Below, piece by piece: positions 1-10,931 of a stretch of DNA of 64,000 bases. The notes beneath the pieces are model-generated. The model saw nothing but the letters and a program-made list of their open reading frames with translations. It was not told the DNA's origin and made no database searches. Made by a program: the position numbers and the translations under genes. How positions within the stretch are numbered: position 1 is the first letter of the stretch; each line of letters begins with the position of its first letter. Source of the DNA: Ectobius pallidus (taxonomy: Eukaryota > Arthropoda > Insecta > Blattodea > Ectobiidae); contig CAXKWD010000005.1 of the NCBI GenBank assembly GCA_964059195.1, positions 38,889,825 through 38,953,824 on the forward strand, written 5' to 3'.

Positions 1-124
1 ATAAAGGTAGTTTCTTCTGCGTGGAATCAAGATGTGTCACTACTTAAAAGAATATGCATTTCGACGTATTTGTTGCGCCATCCTCAGTTCTGTCTTGAGT
101 TGTATTCAACACCACATTCCTCTG

Positions 125-199
125 TTGAAGACAACTCAACCTTGCCGGAAACCCTAAGGGTCTTCATGGCCTATACAGGGATCACTTTACCTTTTTTAC
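125..199 (+). mobile_element. SINE family C, 3' end fragment
   Basis: This stretch matches the conserved tail of a tRNA-derived SINE seen complete at 5527-5843: a run reading like 'ctcaac..tggaaccct.aggg.ctccatggcctataCaggGATCACTTTAC' followed by T-rich DNA. Related tails lie at 11130-11258, 28835-28905 and, reversed, at 34354-34450. Only the 3' portion is present, which fits 5' truncation. Confidence 0.6.
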
Positions 200-540
200 C
201 ATAAAATAGTGTTTATAAGGATTAATTCTCACACGTGTGCAATCCAAGGCAACTAATATACCCCGGAATCTCTGTTCTGAGTTCGACGTAACCTCGCTTT
301 TATTTCCGTTCGACTAGTAGAAATTTTAGTTTCAAATCATGCACATAGCCACGAAACGGCTGTATTATTATGTTCGTGTACATGCAAGTTTAATAAATTG
401 AATACATACCCTATATACCGGCAAGGGCACCCATATGATATTTCCTAGGGGAAGGCAATTTTCTAATTAATTAATTTTTTTTGCTTTAACTTTTTGGGCC
501 ACTTTGTAACATTATATTAATAATACAATAGGCTAAGTGC

Positions 541-875
541 AACAATGACGTAGCCAGAAAATAATTTCGGGGAGGGTCGAAAGTGCCGGGGGTTTAGGGT
601 AAGGAATACCCCCAAGAAAGGGGATCGGGGTCCACCCCCAGAAATGTTTAAATATTGAACCAATGAAAATCACATTTTATGCTATTTTAGGACTGAAAAA
701 CTAGCTATGAAATTTGTTTACCATACTCTATGACATACCAACGTAAACAAGAAATCGTTACCTAAGTCGGGGGTCCCCCGTCCGGAAATTTTTAAATATT
801 GAACTAAAGAAAATAACATTTTACACTATTTTAGCGCGGCCCCCCCTTGCCCCCGGGTATGGGCGCCCTTGTAAC
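541..875. mobile_element. Possible hAT-type MITE with internal duplication
   Basis: The left end reads caatgacgtagccag and the right end tatgggcgcccttg, resembling the ends of the two well-supported MITEs at 3514-3775 and 40302-40764 (cataggcgtaaccagg...). Like them it is full of G and C runs (gggtccaccccc, gggggtcccccg). A segment with the core 'aaatwtttaaatattgaac' occurs twice, near 642 and 785, as a degenerate direct duplication. No clean target-site duplication was found, so the boundaries are approximate. Confidence 0.35.
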
Positions 876-1290
876 CTATACCGGTACATACGCTGTACGT
901 TATCATGATGCATGCAGCCCTTCACTTTAATTTAGGTCTAGGCCCACTGGTTTTTCATATCGTATTTCATTTCTTTGTTGCCTTATTGTTCAATAAATGT
1001 TCGTAAGAATAAAATGGAATATTATATTGAGTATAGGTCTGACGTTGAATTCAAACACCATCGATACTGTACATACAGTACCAATCGTGATAAAGAGTTG
1101 GTTACGCCTACTACTGGATGGACCTTGTTTTGTTGAGGTAAGAACGGAGATCATTTCAATCGATGTTACAGTAGGCCTACAGTATATGAAAAGATATGTC
1201 GCATCGTTCATTCTTCAAATAGATCCCACCTGTCTCTCGTTATTCATTGTGTTCATTTAGTCTTAGGCCTCGATATCGAAGATATGATAC

Positions 1291-1366
1291 AGAGTGATTA
1301 TTTTTGCAATGTGCCGAGAACGCACGGTCCGCGCTGCGGCCTGGAAGAAAGTCGTCGACCGGCAAA
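1291..1366 (+). repeat. Dispersed repeat, copy 1 (pairs with 8745-8820)
   Basis: A block of about 75 bp containing gattatttttgcaatgtgcc, then gagaacgcacggtccg and ggcctggaagaaagtcgtcg, recurs at 8745-8820 in the same orientation with a few differences. It is GC-rich against an AT-rich background. No open frame or tRNA-like box was recognised, so the family is unknown. Confidence 0.6.
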
Positions 1367-2390
1367 GGCTCATGTACATAACCCCTCAATTCAAGGGCAC
1401 GGATTTCTGAATTAGGCCTACAGTTAGAATAAATGTTGAAAACGATCTCCCTCTACTGCCTTACATTTCTGACATCTATTAAGAAAGTTTGCAAGATGGG
1501 CAAGACTCCATCATGTTTATAAAAGTTTTATGCAACAAATTTTGCCTAGTGATAAGCTACAGACATAGCGCATAAGCAACATAGCCAGCTTCATTGAAGT
1601 CTTGTGGAAGGAGTGAATTTGGTCGTCTTATCTTCCGTTACCTCTACCCCGTTCCTGCATTCTTACCGCTTAAACCTCGAATGTACCCACTAAGCAGAGT
1701 CACTTTTCTGCACCGCTTGCTTGGGCTTTGTTATTATCTGATTTTCTAAAATTAAATTTAGCTAACTATACCCGCGTGTAGGCTACAGCTTACAAAGGTG
1801 GAATAATACTAGCAATAGAGTAGAAGAAAGAAATTTCTTGTATAAGTAGGCCTATACAACATATCTTATAAATATAACAGGTCTAACCTAAAGATTAAAT
1901 GAACTTAGCCCATTATTTATTAATTTAGATGCATTTCTAAGGGTTTAAAATATTTTTCGCATGATGTAACTAACCCTTTAAGTTAATAGTATATACAAAA
2001 ATTTAGGCCTATGTAGATAATTACAATTTTGTCAAATCCTTCCAATTATTTGTTATTTAGCAATTTTTGGAAATACGTTACAGCTGTTCTGGTGAAATTC
2101 TTTATTGGAAAACATATCTTTATGCGTACAAGAGAATTTTAATAGCAAAGATGTGTAGGATTTACCCCTTCTAAAAATGAACATTTAATATATTTTGTCG
2201 ATTATTACCAACAGACTTTTATTACCAATTTTATTATTATTATTATTATTATTAATATAACGTTTATTATTAACTTATTATGAATTCAATTTAGTATAAT
2301 ATTAAAATTAACACGATCAGAATTGATGTATTTTTTTAAACAGGTTGCTTAGTACGTAGTGTCATTTGCTACTCTCCAGGTTTCAAGATA
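1367..2390. other. AT-rich stretch without recognisable gene
   Basis: I see no credible coding signal. The stretch carries several TAGGCCTA palindromes (for example near 1411, 1850 and 2007) and a short (TTA)n microsatellite at 2229-2253. Confidence 0.6.
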
Positions 2391-2394
2391 GTTC

Positions 2395-2520
2395 TGAGTT
2401 CGATAATAATTGATACACACCAATGAGTAATGAAAATCTGTATCGTAATGGATATCATTATGATACCGTTACCTTACATGTTATAAGCGTATTATAGTAG
2501 GCCTAGGGCCGAACAAAAAT
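2395..2520 (+). repeat. Dispersed repeat, related to 30985-31110 and 31218-31345
   Basis: The order of short words ttcgataata, aatggatatcattatgatac, gttac, cacatg-like, ataagcgtattatagtag and gaacaaa is shared with two adjacent copies near 31 kb. The copies are strongly diverged. The function and family are unknown. Confidence 0.4.
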
Positions 2521-3240
2521 ATTTAAGCTAAATTATTGTAGGCTATTGTGTAATTTTTCAGGTTGTTACTAGATTTGAAATGAAGGAATTCACGTTTATT
2601 CATTTGTACTCTGGTAATACCTTTAAACGAACTTGGTGAATTATTGTACATTGGATAAGAACGGGTATTCAAATATTACTCTTTTATAGTTTAGGTGAGG
2701 CTGAAGTTAATTTAGATATCTGGTGGCTGGTGAACATGTGTCGCTCATGCTGAAGTATCAGCACCGGTGGGACCTGATCAGGCCGACTGCAGGGGTGTGG
2801 GAGGGCTAGACCAGACGTCTGCTGGTCCCATGTAGGGGCAGGTGCTTGGGGAAGGGGTGACAAATTGGGCTCAAGACAGAGATGGGTGTTTGAATAATGT
2901 AACTCGTAAATTTGGAATCAAGATGAAGAGGGGAGAGGGTTAAGTAATTTTGTAATGGAGAGATTGGCCCATTAGTGCGTCGGGAGACCTGTACTGCATT
3001 AAAAGGGAAGATTCTGCTTCTTACAGAACTGGGTTCGATCTTACTATGACAGCATACAGCGAGAAGTAAGTTACCGTACAACGTCACAATAAATTTTTTT
3101 GTTCCACCAAACTATAATAAATTCGCGTATTACATGTGATATAATGGTATCATATGATATCCATTAAGATACACACAGGTGTGGCAGGCCTATTGATTAC
3201 TACCGAACACGAAATGATATTGAAATCTTGAAAGCAGCAA
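2521..3240. other. No recognisable gene
   Basis: A 93-codon reverse-strand frame covers 2806-3087, but its product matches nothing I recognise and has no motif, so I do not call it a gene. The rest is AT-rich. Confidence 0.5.
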
Positions 3241-3438
3241 ATAAAACTGCGCAGTGGCGCCAACTTATATGGGCCCTTGGGGCTCAAGCCCACCCAATAA
3301 TTATGCCGAGACAACACAATGGATCAATCTGAATTTCAGTAAACAAATCCTTTAGAAGAAAGGTCATTATTTTCATTTGTTCACCTCATTTCCTTTAGTG
3401 GGCTCACTGTGCGCCGTGGTCAGACTGAAAAATTCAAT

Positions 3439-3510
3439 GTCATAGCCGGGATTTGAACAGCATATTTTCGGTTCTCCATGCAGTTGCTCTGCCACTTGAG
3501 CTACCATGAC
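3439..3510 (-). mobile_element. tRNA-like SINE head
   Basis: Read on the reverse strand the ends form a seven-pair acceptor-like stem (gtcatgg with ctatgac, one wobble). An A-box-like tagctcaagtgg and a B-box-like gttcaaatcc sit at the expected positions, but the anticodon arm does not form. This fits a decayed pol III SINE head rather than a tRNA. The MITE at 3514-3775 inserted directly beside it. Confidence 0.5.
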
Positions 3511-3513
3511 AAG

Positions 3514-3775
3514 CATAGGCGTAACCAGGCCGACCATATGGGGGGGTTATAACATCTGGAGAGGGGGGTTCCGGGGTCCTCCCCCGGAAAATTTTAAAAA
3601 TTGAGATGCACAATAACGAGTTTTAAGCTTCTCACGCTTTAAGTAATTTATAAGCAGATTTTTAAAAAAGGTGATGTATCACAATAATGAAATAAATAGT
3701 ACAATTTTCCCTTTTTTAATCAATGAGGGGGGGTTTCAAACCCCCCAACCCCCCCCCCCCCTCGGTATGCCTATG
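3514..3775. mobile_element. hAT-type MITE (copy 1)
   Basis: The element begins cataggcgtaaccagg and ends cctcggtatgcctatg, giving short imperfect terminal inverted repeats. It is flanked on both sides by the 8-bp target duplication ATGACAAG (3506-3513 and 3776-3783). Inside are G/C homopolymer runs and the core ggaaaattttaaaaattgag. An 8-bp duplication is typical of the hAT superfamily. A second copy at 40302-40764 has its own, different 8-bp duplication. It encodes no transposase. Confidence 0.85.
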
Positions 3776-4021
3776 ATGACAAGCAAGTAATTATTTGGCG
3801 TTGCTAAGAAACAGTGATATCGCTTTTCAGAATATTTCCCTATTTCAGTGATGACTTTGGAAAGAACTTCTGGTGCTGTACTGCAGCTAGCAAAATGTGT
3901 AATACAAGTCCATTGCATGGAGTAGTCAATTGGGTCTCGAATTCTCAAGGTAACTTCTTTATTTAATAAAAACCTTATTTCTTCTACTGTACTTTCTTCT
4001 ATGGTAACTCATGCTTTACAG

Positions 4022-4937
4022 CAGGCCTTTCGAACTCGAGCATTCTGCGCTGGGGCGCACCATCGCAGCACTCAACGGCAGCACGGTGCTCTCCGTCTCT
4101 CTCAGTCTCTCACGGTGCTCTCCATAAGTTATAGCGAGCGGACTGCGCGTGTGCTTCAGACAGCACAACGGGAAGTTGAATTCGCTTTCTTAGCGGATAT
4201 AACGTCTTATTTAAATGATTTAAATATTTAGTTGCAAGGAAGAAATTAGTTAATTAGCACCATGTGTGGCAGAATTAAGGCTTTCAAAATGCAGAGTTTA
4301 TTATTTAAAGATCAGATCTTTCCTTCATTAAGATCATTAAATTTGTCTGTTTACGAAAACCTTGGAGAGCATCAGACGCCGTTATAGAATTTTCACGATG
4401 AATTCAATGCCCATTCAAAGAAATTAATGTTATGGCACCTCAACTTGAAATGTTTGTCTAGAAAATCATCATCATATTTCCAAACAGTGCTAATAAAAGT
4501 ACAGGTACTATCAGTGCACCGGCGATTTACTTTCATTTTAAAAAGATATTAATCCACAGGATTTTCCCAAACTTGCCTTAAAATTTACGTCAGTGTTCGG
4601 TTCAACTTATGCATACGAACAGATGTTTTCAATTATGAATTTAAATAAAAGTAAGACCATGACTTCTCTGTCTGATGTTGCCTTAGAATTTCCATTTCAA
4701 TTGTACCCAATATTGGTAAATTAGTTCGGCAAAACGATGTTAACAATCGATTTAAATTCTAAATGTACACAAAGGCAAACAATATATGTAGAAAATAAAT
4801 AGCGTGTTTGTGTGTTCACAAAATTGTTATTAATAATTGCTTTCGTAAGCTGAGCGCAGGCTAGACCTGTGGAGCTGCCTCTGGTGCTACACCGGCCCTG
4901 GCCTACGCCGTGGAAGCACCTCAGTTGGAAAGGCCTG
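4022..4937 (+). mobile_element. hAT transposon, internally deleted
   Basis: Terminal inverted repeats CAGGCCTTTCgAACT and, at the right end read inward, CAGGCCTTTCcAACT bound the element. It is flanked by the perfect 8-bp duplication CTTTACAG (4014-4021 and 4938-4945), the hallmark of hAT. At 916 bp it is far shorter than an autonomous hAT element, and its transposase survives only as a decayed C-terminal part (about 4262-4730). Confidence 0.88.
4262..4730 (+). pseudogene. hAT transposase C-terminal relic
   Basis: This is the remnant of the enzyme that would cut and paste the hAT element. Reading frames joined by eye show a stretch like KFTSVFGSTYAYEQMFSIMN followed by KSKTMTSLSDV, which matches the hAT C-terminal dimerisation region ('FGSTYxCEqlFSxMKlnKsk...R..L.D..L') of the GTF2IRD2/ZBED-like branch. 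Stops and frameshifts break it throughout and the N-terminal zinc finger and most of the catalytic core are missing. It lies inside the TIR-bounded element 4022-4937. Identification rests on remembered family motifs, with good confidence for the superfamily. Confidence 0.72.
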
Positions 4938-4945
4938 CTTTACAG

Positions 4946-5516
4946 GAATGTACTCAGTGGGTCTAGAAAAAGTATAACTTACCCTTTGCCATTAGTAATT
5001 CCAATTCGTTATGCTTGTCGTCAATTGACATCTTCTTATCAATTAGCAATGAAACAAACTCACTGTAACATATTTATTGCGCATTAGCCAAATGAGTTCC
5101 AGGAAATAAATTAGCTGAACTAATTACCAGAACAAGCTTTTCGACTAGTACCTACAATCAGGTCATAAATTTATTCATTGAACTAATCTACTTATGGCCA
5201 AGAAAGAGAAGCAATTACTTTACTGAACAAGGTGCATTCAGACGCAATGATTATTTTGCGTTATTCTGCGAATGATCTATTTCTCCAACGAGTAATTCTA
5301 GAAAATGTATAATAAATAGAATAGAAATTCCTCATCACATTTTTATGCTCATATTTTGAAAATCGTAACTAAGACTACCTATGATTGAAATGAATGTAAC
5401 TTATTACTGTATGGGTTTTAAAAAATGAGACAATGTTTTTTAGACTAATATTTTGGGGCTATTAAATGAATGCAACTAATTTCAGTAATCTTAAGCGTTG
5501 ACATTTATTGTTCAGT
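4946..5516. other. AT-rich, no recognisable feature
   Basis: No coding signal, repeat family or RNA gene was recognised in this stretch. Confidence 0.5.
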
Positions 5517-5526
5517 ATATTTAATT

Positions 5527-5843
5527 ATGGGGTATTCCGTGGTCTAGTAATTGAGGCACTGCGCTACAAACCGGTAGGTCGCGAGTTCGATTCCCAATTA
5601 AGTCAATGGGATTTTTCCATTGTCCAATCCTTCTGGAGGTAGTCTACTGTGTTTCTGGGCTATTCTCAGCCTCTAACAGAAGTAAGTACCAGGAGTATAC
5701 CTGAAAATAAAAAAGCGGCCGGTGCGTAGGGCTGACAACCTTACCACCTTCATCTGCCGAATATCTCAAGCTGGGAGCCTCAACCTCCCGGAACCCAATG
5801 GGTCTCCACGGCCCATAACTAGGATCTTTATTCTTTTTACATT
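5527..5843 (+). mobile_element. SINE family C, complete copy
   Basis: A tRNA-like head (tccgtggtctagtaattgagg; B box gagttcgattccc near 5583-5595) is followed by a body and the tail 'ctcaacctcccggaaccc...ctccacggcccataactaggatc' and a T-rich end. The 10-bp word ATATTTAATT flanks it on both sides (5517-5526 and 5844-5853) and is the likely target duplication made by LINE machinery. Other copies are at 125-199, 8021-8091, 11130-11258, 28835-28905 and 34354-34800. Confidence 0.8.
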
Positions 5844-5853
5844 ATATTTAATT

Positions 5854-6539
5854 GTCAGATTTAAATCACATTTATAACATATGCAGAATTATTTATGCAA
5901 TCTAAACTTTCATCACAAACACTTTGGTTTTTTCGATGGATAACTCTATTATAAGCAAATCATTACGTCATTTTAGTGAGAAATTCATTAAAAGCTTTTC
6001 TGTAGATTTAATTAGAACCTATAATTATGTTAACATAAGTTTCAGTGAGTCAAGAATTTATTAAAACAATTTTAGATGGTATACATTTTTGCACAGAATG
6101 ATTGACAAGATCTCAATGCAGAACAAATTATATAAAAAAATAGTCTTATAAGCTGAAGCATATTTAGCGACCTGTAACAGAAGGGGTTGAATTTCTATGG
6201 CATTGTTTAGATTAAAGGTACAGAAACCTAGAAGTTTTAAACCTAAAGTAGAGAAGGGTAATGATATTATATTATTACATATATTATGCACATATTAAGT
6301 AGAGGCACATATTATGTGCCTCCTATATGGGATAGGGAAAGTGTGGTGCACATATTGTTAAAATGGGACCAAACAATTGGAAAGCTTGGAAGTTGTTCAA
6401 GTGTTATTAAGTGTAAATGAACGCATCTGAGTGATGAGATAATATTATAGAAAATCTGTAAACTAACTATTCATTGGGACATTAGGAATATTTTTATTGA
6501 AAAAAACAAACAAAAAATATTACTGATTGAAAAGAAGAA
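5854..6539. other. AT-rich, no recognisable gene
   Basis: The only structure I noticed is a small 19-base palindrome at about 6303-6321 (aggcacata-t-tatgtgcct). Its role is unknown. Confidence 0.5.
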
Positions 6540-6625
6540 ATGTTAAATGATGAAAATTCATGTTTTACTGCTTTGAATGCTTGGAGGGATCATAACCCAC
6601 GATATAATGTAATGCCTAGAATGAA

Positions 6626-6626
<1 letters not shown>

Positions 6627-6694
<68 letters not shown>
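6627..6694 (+). repeat. (ATT)n microsatellite
   Basis: About 22 uninterrupted ATT triplets. They create a spurious poly-isoleucine reading frame. Confidence 0.97.
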
Positions 6695-6695
<1 letters not shown>

Positions 6696-6912
6696 TTAAA
6701 ATTATATTTTATACAAGATTAAGGGAGGAGGAAAATGTTAACTTAAGCTTAATAGCACAGGCTACATCAGGAATAGCTTTTTGTTGCAGTAACTTTTTTC
6801 TTTTCCAATTTTAGAATTCTTTATTGCTTTCATGGGATGAATTAATTTTGTACTGTTTCATTTGTATGGATTCACAGTAATTATATTTTCTACCTATTAT
6901 AAAAGACACTTA

Positions 6913-7143
6913 GCAAACCCGGCAATCTCCATTCTGAGAAAAGATAGAGATACTAACTTCTAATGAAAGTTTAATGCATTTCCTATTATATATTTAGTGA
7001 ATATGTTGCAAATCTGAGTTCCTCTTTAATGTGGGAAGTGAGATATGCAACACATATACTAAATTTGTAATAGAAAACGCAATAAACTTTCATTAGAAGT
7101 TAGCATTCCTATCTTTTCTGAGAATGGAGATTGCCGGGTTTGC
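6913..7143. mobile_element. Foldback MITE with TA target duplication
   Basis: Two arms of roughly 60-100 bp are inverted copies: the left arm starts gcaaacccggcaatctccat and the right arm ends atggagattgccgggtttgc. TA dinucleotides flank both ends (6911-6912 and 7144-7145), as expected for Tc1/mariner-mobilised elements. The centre diverges. No coding capacity. The family is not named here. Confidence 0.8.
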
Positions 7144-7583
7144 TAATAGACTCCTCACTTATTCAGTGTGATAGTGGACCTTTTAACACAAGTAAGCCTG
7201 CCCGTTTTTCTTCTAGATTAAATTACCGGGTGTAGACTGTAGAGTAGGTGTCTTGACAAGGAATGGGCTCCTCTGCGATGATTCCGAACCATACGTCTTC
7301 TTGAGATATTTTTATTATTAGGCCTACTCTTACTATTGCCAAATTTAGGATGCCTACCCGTATTACTGAGATTCATTTCTCCGAATTATTATTTAAATTA
7401 ACGAATTCACGTACCCAGGCACCTACTTCATACTGAGACATTATTTATTTGTAATATTCTTTGTTTGACATATTTATACTCTTACCTACAATGTGGAGCT
7501 AACATTTAGTGCTGTTATTCATTATATTAAAGGATTCAAAGCCTCATACTTCATTTTGGGATATTTTCACTAGTATTACTTTT

Positions 7584-7898
7584 GAAACTAAACTCCGTGG
7601 CGCTACATCCCTGAAGGGACTTGGCCTACCACCCGACCGCTGCGTCATCTCCCGTAGGCAGATGGCAGGATTGGGGGGCATGTGGTCAGCATGCCGACAC
7701 CCACGGCCGTTAATGGTGGTGTTCTTGACCGGAGCCGCTACTTCTCTATCGAGTAGCTCCTCAATTTGGAATCACGAGGCTGAGTGCACCCCTACCAGAC
7801 CTCCCTACCTCAGAAAAATCCGAGGAGGCACCGGGAATCGAACCCGGGCCGACGGATCTGTAGTCAGCGACGCTAACCACAAGACCACGCCGGTGGAC
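7584..7898 (-). mobile_element. SINE family A, complete copy
   Basis: Read on the reverse strand it begins with a tRNA-like head (ccaccggcgtggtcttgtgg, A-box ggtcttgtggttagcg, B-box gggttcgattcccgg) and ends in an agtttagtttc tail. The 12-bp target duplication AGTATTACTTTT flanks it (7572-7583 and 7899-7910). Other copies are at 18310-18614 and 41280-41584. A 155-codon forward frame over this region is an accident of the SINE sequence. Confidence 0.88.
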
Positions 7899-8020
7899 AG
7901 TATTACTTTTATCACTACATATTTAGAACTCAAACTCTCGTTTCTGAGAGATATTAATGATACTGTATTAATGTAGGGTATTCAGAATCCCTTTACTTCT
8001 TCTTCGAAGGATTAGGACAA

Positions 8021-8091
8021 TTGAAAAATCTCAACGACCTCATTGGGAATCGTACCCGCGACCTCAACCACTACGCTACGGCGTACCCCTC
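8021..8091 (-). mobile_element. SINE family C head fragment
   Basis: The reverse strand gives ggggtacgccgtagcgtagtgg and a B-box-like gggtacgattcccaat, matching the head of the complete family C copy at 5527. Only the tRNA-like head remains, inserted in the tandem array. Confidence 0.6.
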
Positions 8092-8744
8092 TATTATTCT
8101 TACTATTTACATATTTATGAGTCCTCCTTCGGTTCATGAGATAGATATACATTTAATATTCTTAATGTTAATGGAAACAATTCATTTCTGATCATCAGTT
8201 AGCCTATTTTCGTTTGCATTATTCTTAGTACCAGTGCTGAATATACATTTTTCGACTTCTACCCACGTTCCTGTGATAAACATCTCTGTATTATTTTTTA
8301 TATTAATAGATTCAACCCCAGTACTTCATTCTGAGATATTTCGTTTGTATTATTTTTATAATTACATATTTAGGACTCCTACCCACGTTCCTGAAGCAAC
8401 TTTCGCTGTAGCCTATTATTCTTTGTATTAATGGATTCATAACCCCTGCACGGCATCTTGCCATTTTTCGTTTGTTTTATATTTAATATTAGCACTTTAG
8501 GGAGTCCTGCCTTATTCCTGAGATAAATTCAATTGCATTATTCTTTAACGATTCAGAACCCCATTACATCACTTTACTCAATACAAATTGACTACATAAC
8601 AAAAGAAAGAAGTAAAACCTGTATTTCCAAAAAGAAAATATTCATTGTGAGATATTGTTATTTGTATTATTCTTTGCATTTACATGCCTAGAACTCCTAC
8701 CCATGATCTGGTTGTAAATTTCGCTGAACTACTTCTTATAGAGG

Positions 8745-8820
8745 AAGATTATTTTTGCGATGTGCCGAGAACGCACGGTCCGGCGGCCTGGAAGCAAGTC
8801 GTCGGCCGATATAGATGCTC
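8745..8820 (+). repeat. Dispersed repeat, copy 2 (pairs with 1291-1366)
   Basis: It contains gattatttttgcgatgtgcc, gagaacgcacggtccg and ggcctggaagcaagtcgtcg, as at 1291-1366. The two copies are about 7.4 kb apart in the same orientation. Confidence 0.6.
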
Positions 8821-9840
8821 CAGCGGCACTTCGCAAAATTAATGTTTCTGTATTAATGGATTCGGAACCCCCATAAAATAACTTAAGATATTTTTATTTG
8901 TGATATTCATAGTATTGACATATTTACTAGGCTTGCTTCTAACATACGTTCCTCGGCTGGATTTTACTATTCTAGTCTTTAAATTAACGGGTACAGAAAC
9001 CCAGTACCTAATGTTGGTACATATTTATTTGTATTATTCTTAGTACTGACATAGTCAATACTCCTACCCATGTTGGGGAAATTAATTTCACTGTATGGTT
9101 CTTTAAATTAACGGATTCAGAACCTTAGTACTTCATATTGAAATTCTTTATTTCGATTATTCTTAGTATTTGCATACTAAGGACTCATTCCCGCGTTCTT
9201 AAGATAAATTTCATTGAATTATTTTTATATTATTATTATTCTTGTTATTAAGCTATTATCTGCATACCTAGGACTCTTACCCCGTTCTAAAGACAATCTC
9301 TCTATTATTCTTCATATTGGATTCAGGGACACATATATTAGGCCTATGTCATATTGAATACTTTTATATGTATGATATTGACATATTTCGGATTCCAACT
9401 CTCGTTTCTGAGATAAATTTAATTTAATTTTGCTTCATATCAGTGGATTCAATATCCTTCTACTTCATTTTCAGATTTATTGTATTGTTCTTAGTGCGTA
9501 CAAGGACTCCTTCCCAGGTTCATGAGATAAATATATCGGTTTATTCCTTATAATAATGAATTTAAAATCCCAGTTTTGATCTACAGTCATTTATATCTTA
9601 GTACTTACATTTTTAAAGCTCCTACCAATGTTCGTGAGATTGGCCTAAACATCGCTATGTTATTTCTTATATTAACAGATTAAGGCTCCAATACTTCAAC
9701 TTTGGATATTTTTATTTGTACTAATCAAAGTATTGACAGAGTTAGGATTCCTACAAACGTTGATAATATAATTTTGTTGTATTACTTCTTATAGTAATGG
9801 ATTAAGAAACCCCATGTCATCGTGCCCTTTTCTTTATATT

Positions 9841-10930
9841 ATTGTTAGTACAGTGCACGCCGCTTATTTTGATCACTTCGGGATGCAACTAGTCAGATAA
9901 TATTAACCGATTGCTAGGAGTAGCCGAAAAATTAATTGAAGGATATTTATTCATATATAAGATAGGCTAATGCATTACAAAACACAATTGAAAGATATTT
10001 ATTCGTAAAATAATTCGTAACTGTGAATCATTGAACCATTTGTAATACAGTAGGCCTAACTGTTTAACTATTTTTTCAACCAGTAACAAAGTTGTTTTTA
10101 TTTTCCTTTAGAAATCCATTAACCAATACTCCGTAAGTTACTCAGTTACGAGTTACGAGTATTTTTGGAAGTCTATACTGATCTGTGGTGAACACCGCGT
10201 AGCAAAACATTTAACGCCTCTCTGTTTAAGTCTTTTCATTTTACACTAGCCATCACTGTATGCTAACACTGTTATCTTCATACATCAAAATATGCAGCTT
10301 AACTGAGGGATGAAACGTGTTTTATTGTTTAAAAGAGAAAGTTAGGTAATGCCACCCCCTCGAACTGGTCACCCTGTGAGCTGGGAACAGTACTGCTACT
10401 TCTAATACAAAACAATACAGTTGAGTTAGAAACGAAACCCTTAAAAACGAAATTTTGAATGACGTATAGTACTTGGAGATAAATCCGTAAAAAGGAAATT
10501 GTGATAACATAAACTGAATCTTTTATCACAATATATCAGTATTAATTTGTACGGGTCTTCATAAAAATTATAACATTACCCGATTGATAACATTACCCGC
10601 GATTACATTAAGTGGTGCTCACTGTAATTTGACATTTTCGACTGCTACCAACTTTCAAAAGACAAATTTCACTGTTTTCATTGTCTAAATTTACTGATTC
10701 AGATGTACTGTACATTGCTTCATCTTGATGTAGTGATTGTATTGTTTTTAATATTGACATATTTAGGACTCCTACCCTTTATCTGAAGAAAAATGTCACT
10801 ATATTATTTTTTATATTAATGGATTCAGAATTTAGACAACCACCCTCCATTCACAAGTGGACTGAAGATAATACACAATTGTATCCAAATGCATCTCCAG
10901 TAAAACAATAAACCGAGGAATGAATAAAAT
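9841..10930. other. AT-rich; one stray array unit
   Basis: No gene recognised. A sequence near 10690-10830 resembles one or two units of the decayed array at 7320-9840. The overlapping short reverse-strand frames around 10322-10529 match nothing known. Confidence 0.5.
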
Positions 10931-10931
10931 T

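Larger units (their letters stand above)
7320..9840 (+). repeat. Decayed tandem array, unit about 120-130 bp
   Basis: A degenerate unit repeats many times. It contains phrases like 'gacatatttaggactcctaccca.gttcctgagataaattt', 'ttattctt.tattaatggattcagaacccc' and 'agtacttcat.ttgagatatttttatttgtattattcttagtatt'. The phrase 'actcctacccacgttc' or its variants occurs near 7351, 7926, 8119, 8254, 8373, 8505, 8691, 8930, 9060, 9185, 9275, 9391, 9507, 9618 and 9747, mostly 110-135 bp apart. An outlying unit lies near 10740-10830. A SINE (7584-7898), a SINE head (8021-8091) and another repeat (8745-8820) inserted later. Confidence 0.75.

Noticed and set aside
2806..3087. 93-codon reverse frame
   Set aside because: No recognisable motif; length is within what chance allows over 64 kb.
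6540..6722. 60-codon frame with poly-isoleucine
   Set aside because: It is the translation of an (ATT)n microsatellite.
7820..7898. Possible tRNA gene on the reverse strand
   Set aside because: It is the head of a SINE with tail and target duplication; two more copies exist in the window.
7509..7976. 155-codon forward open frame
   Set aside because: Most of it is the antisense strand of SINE family A (7584-7898), including the tRNA-like head.
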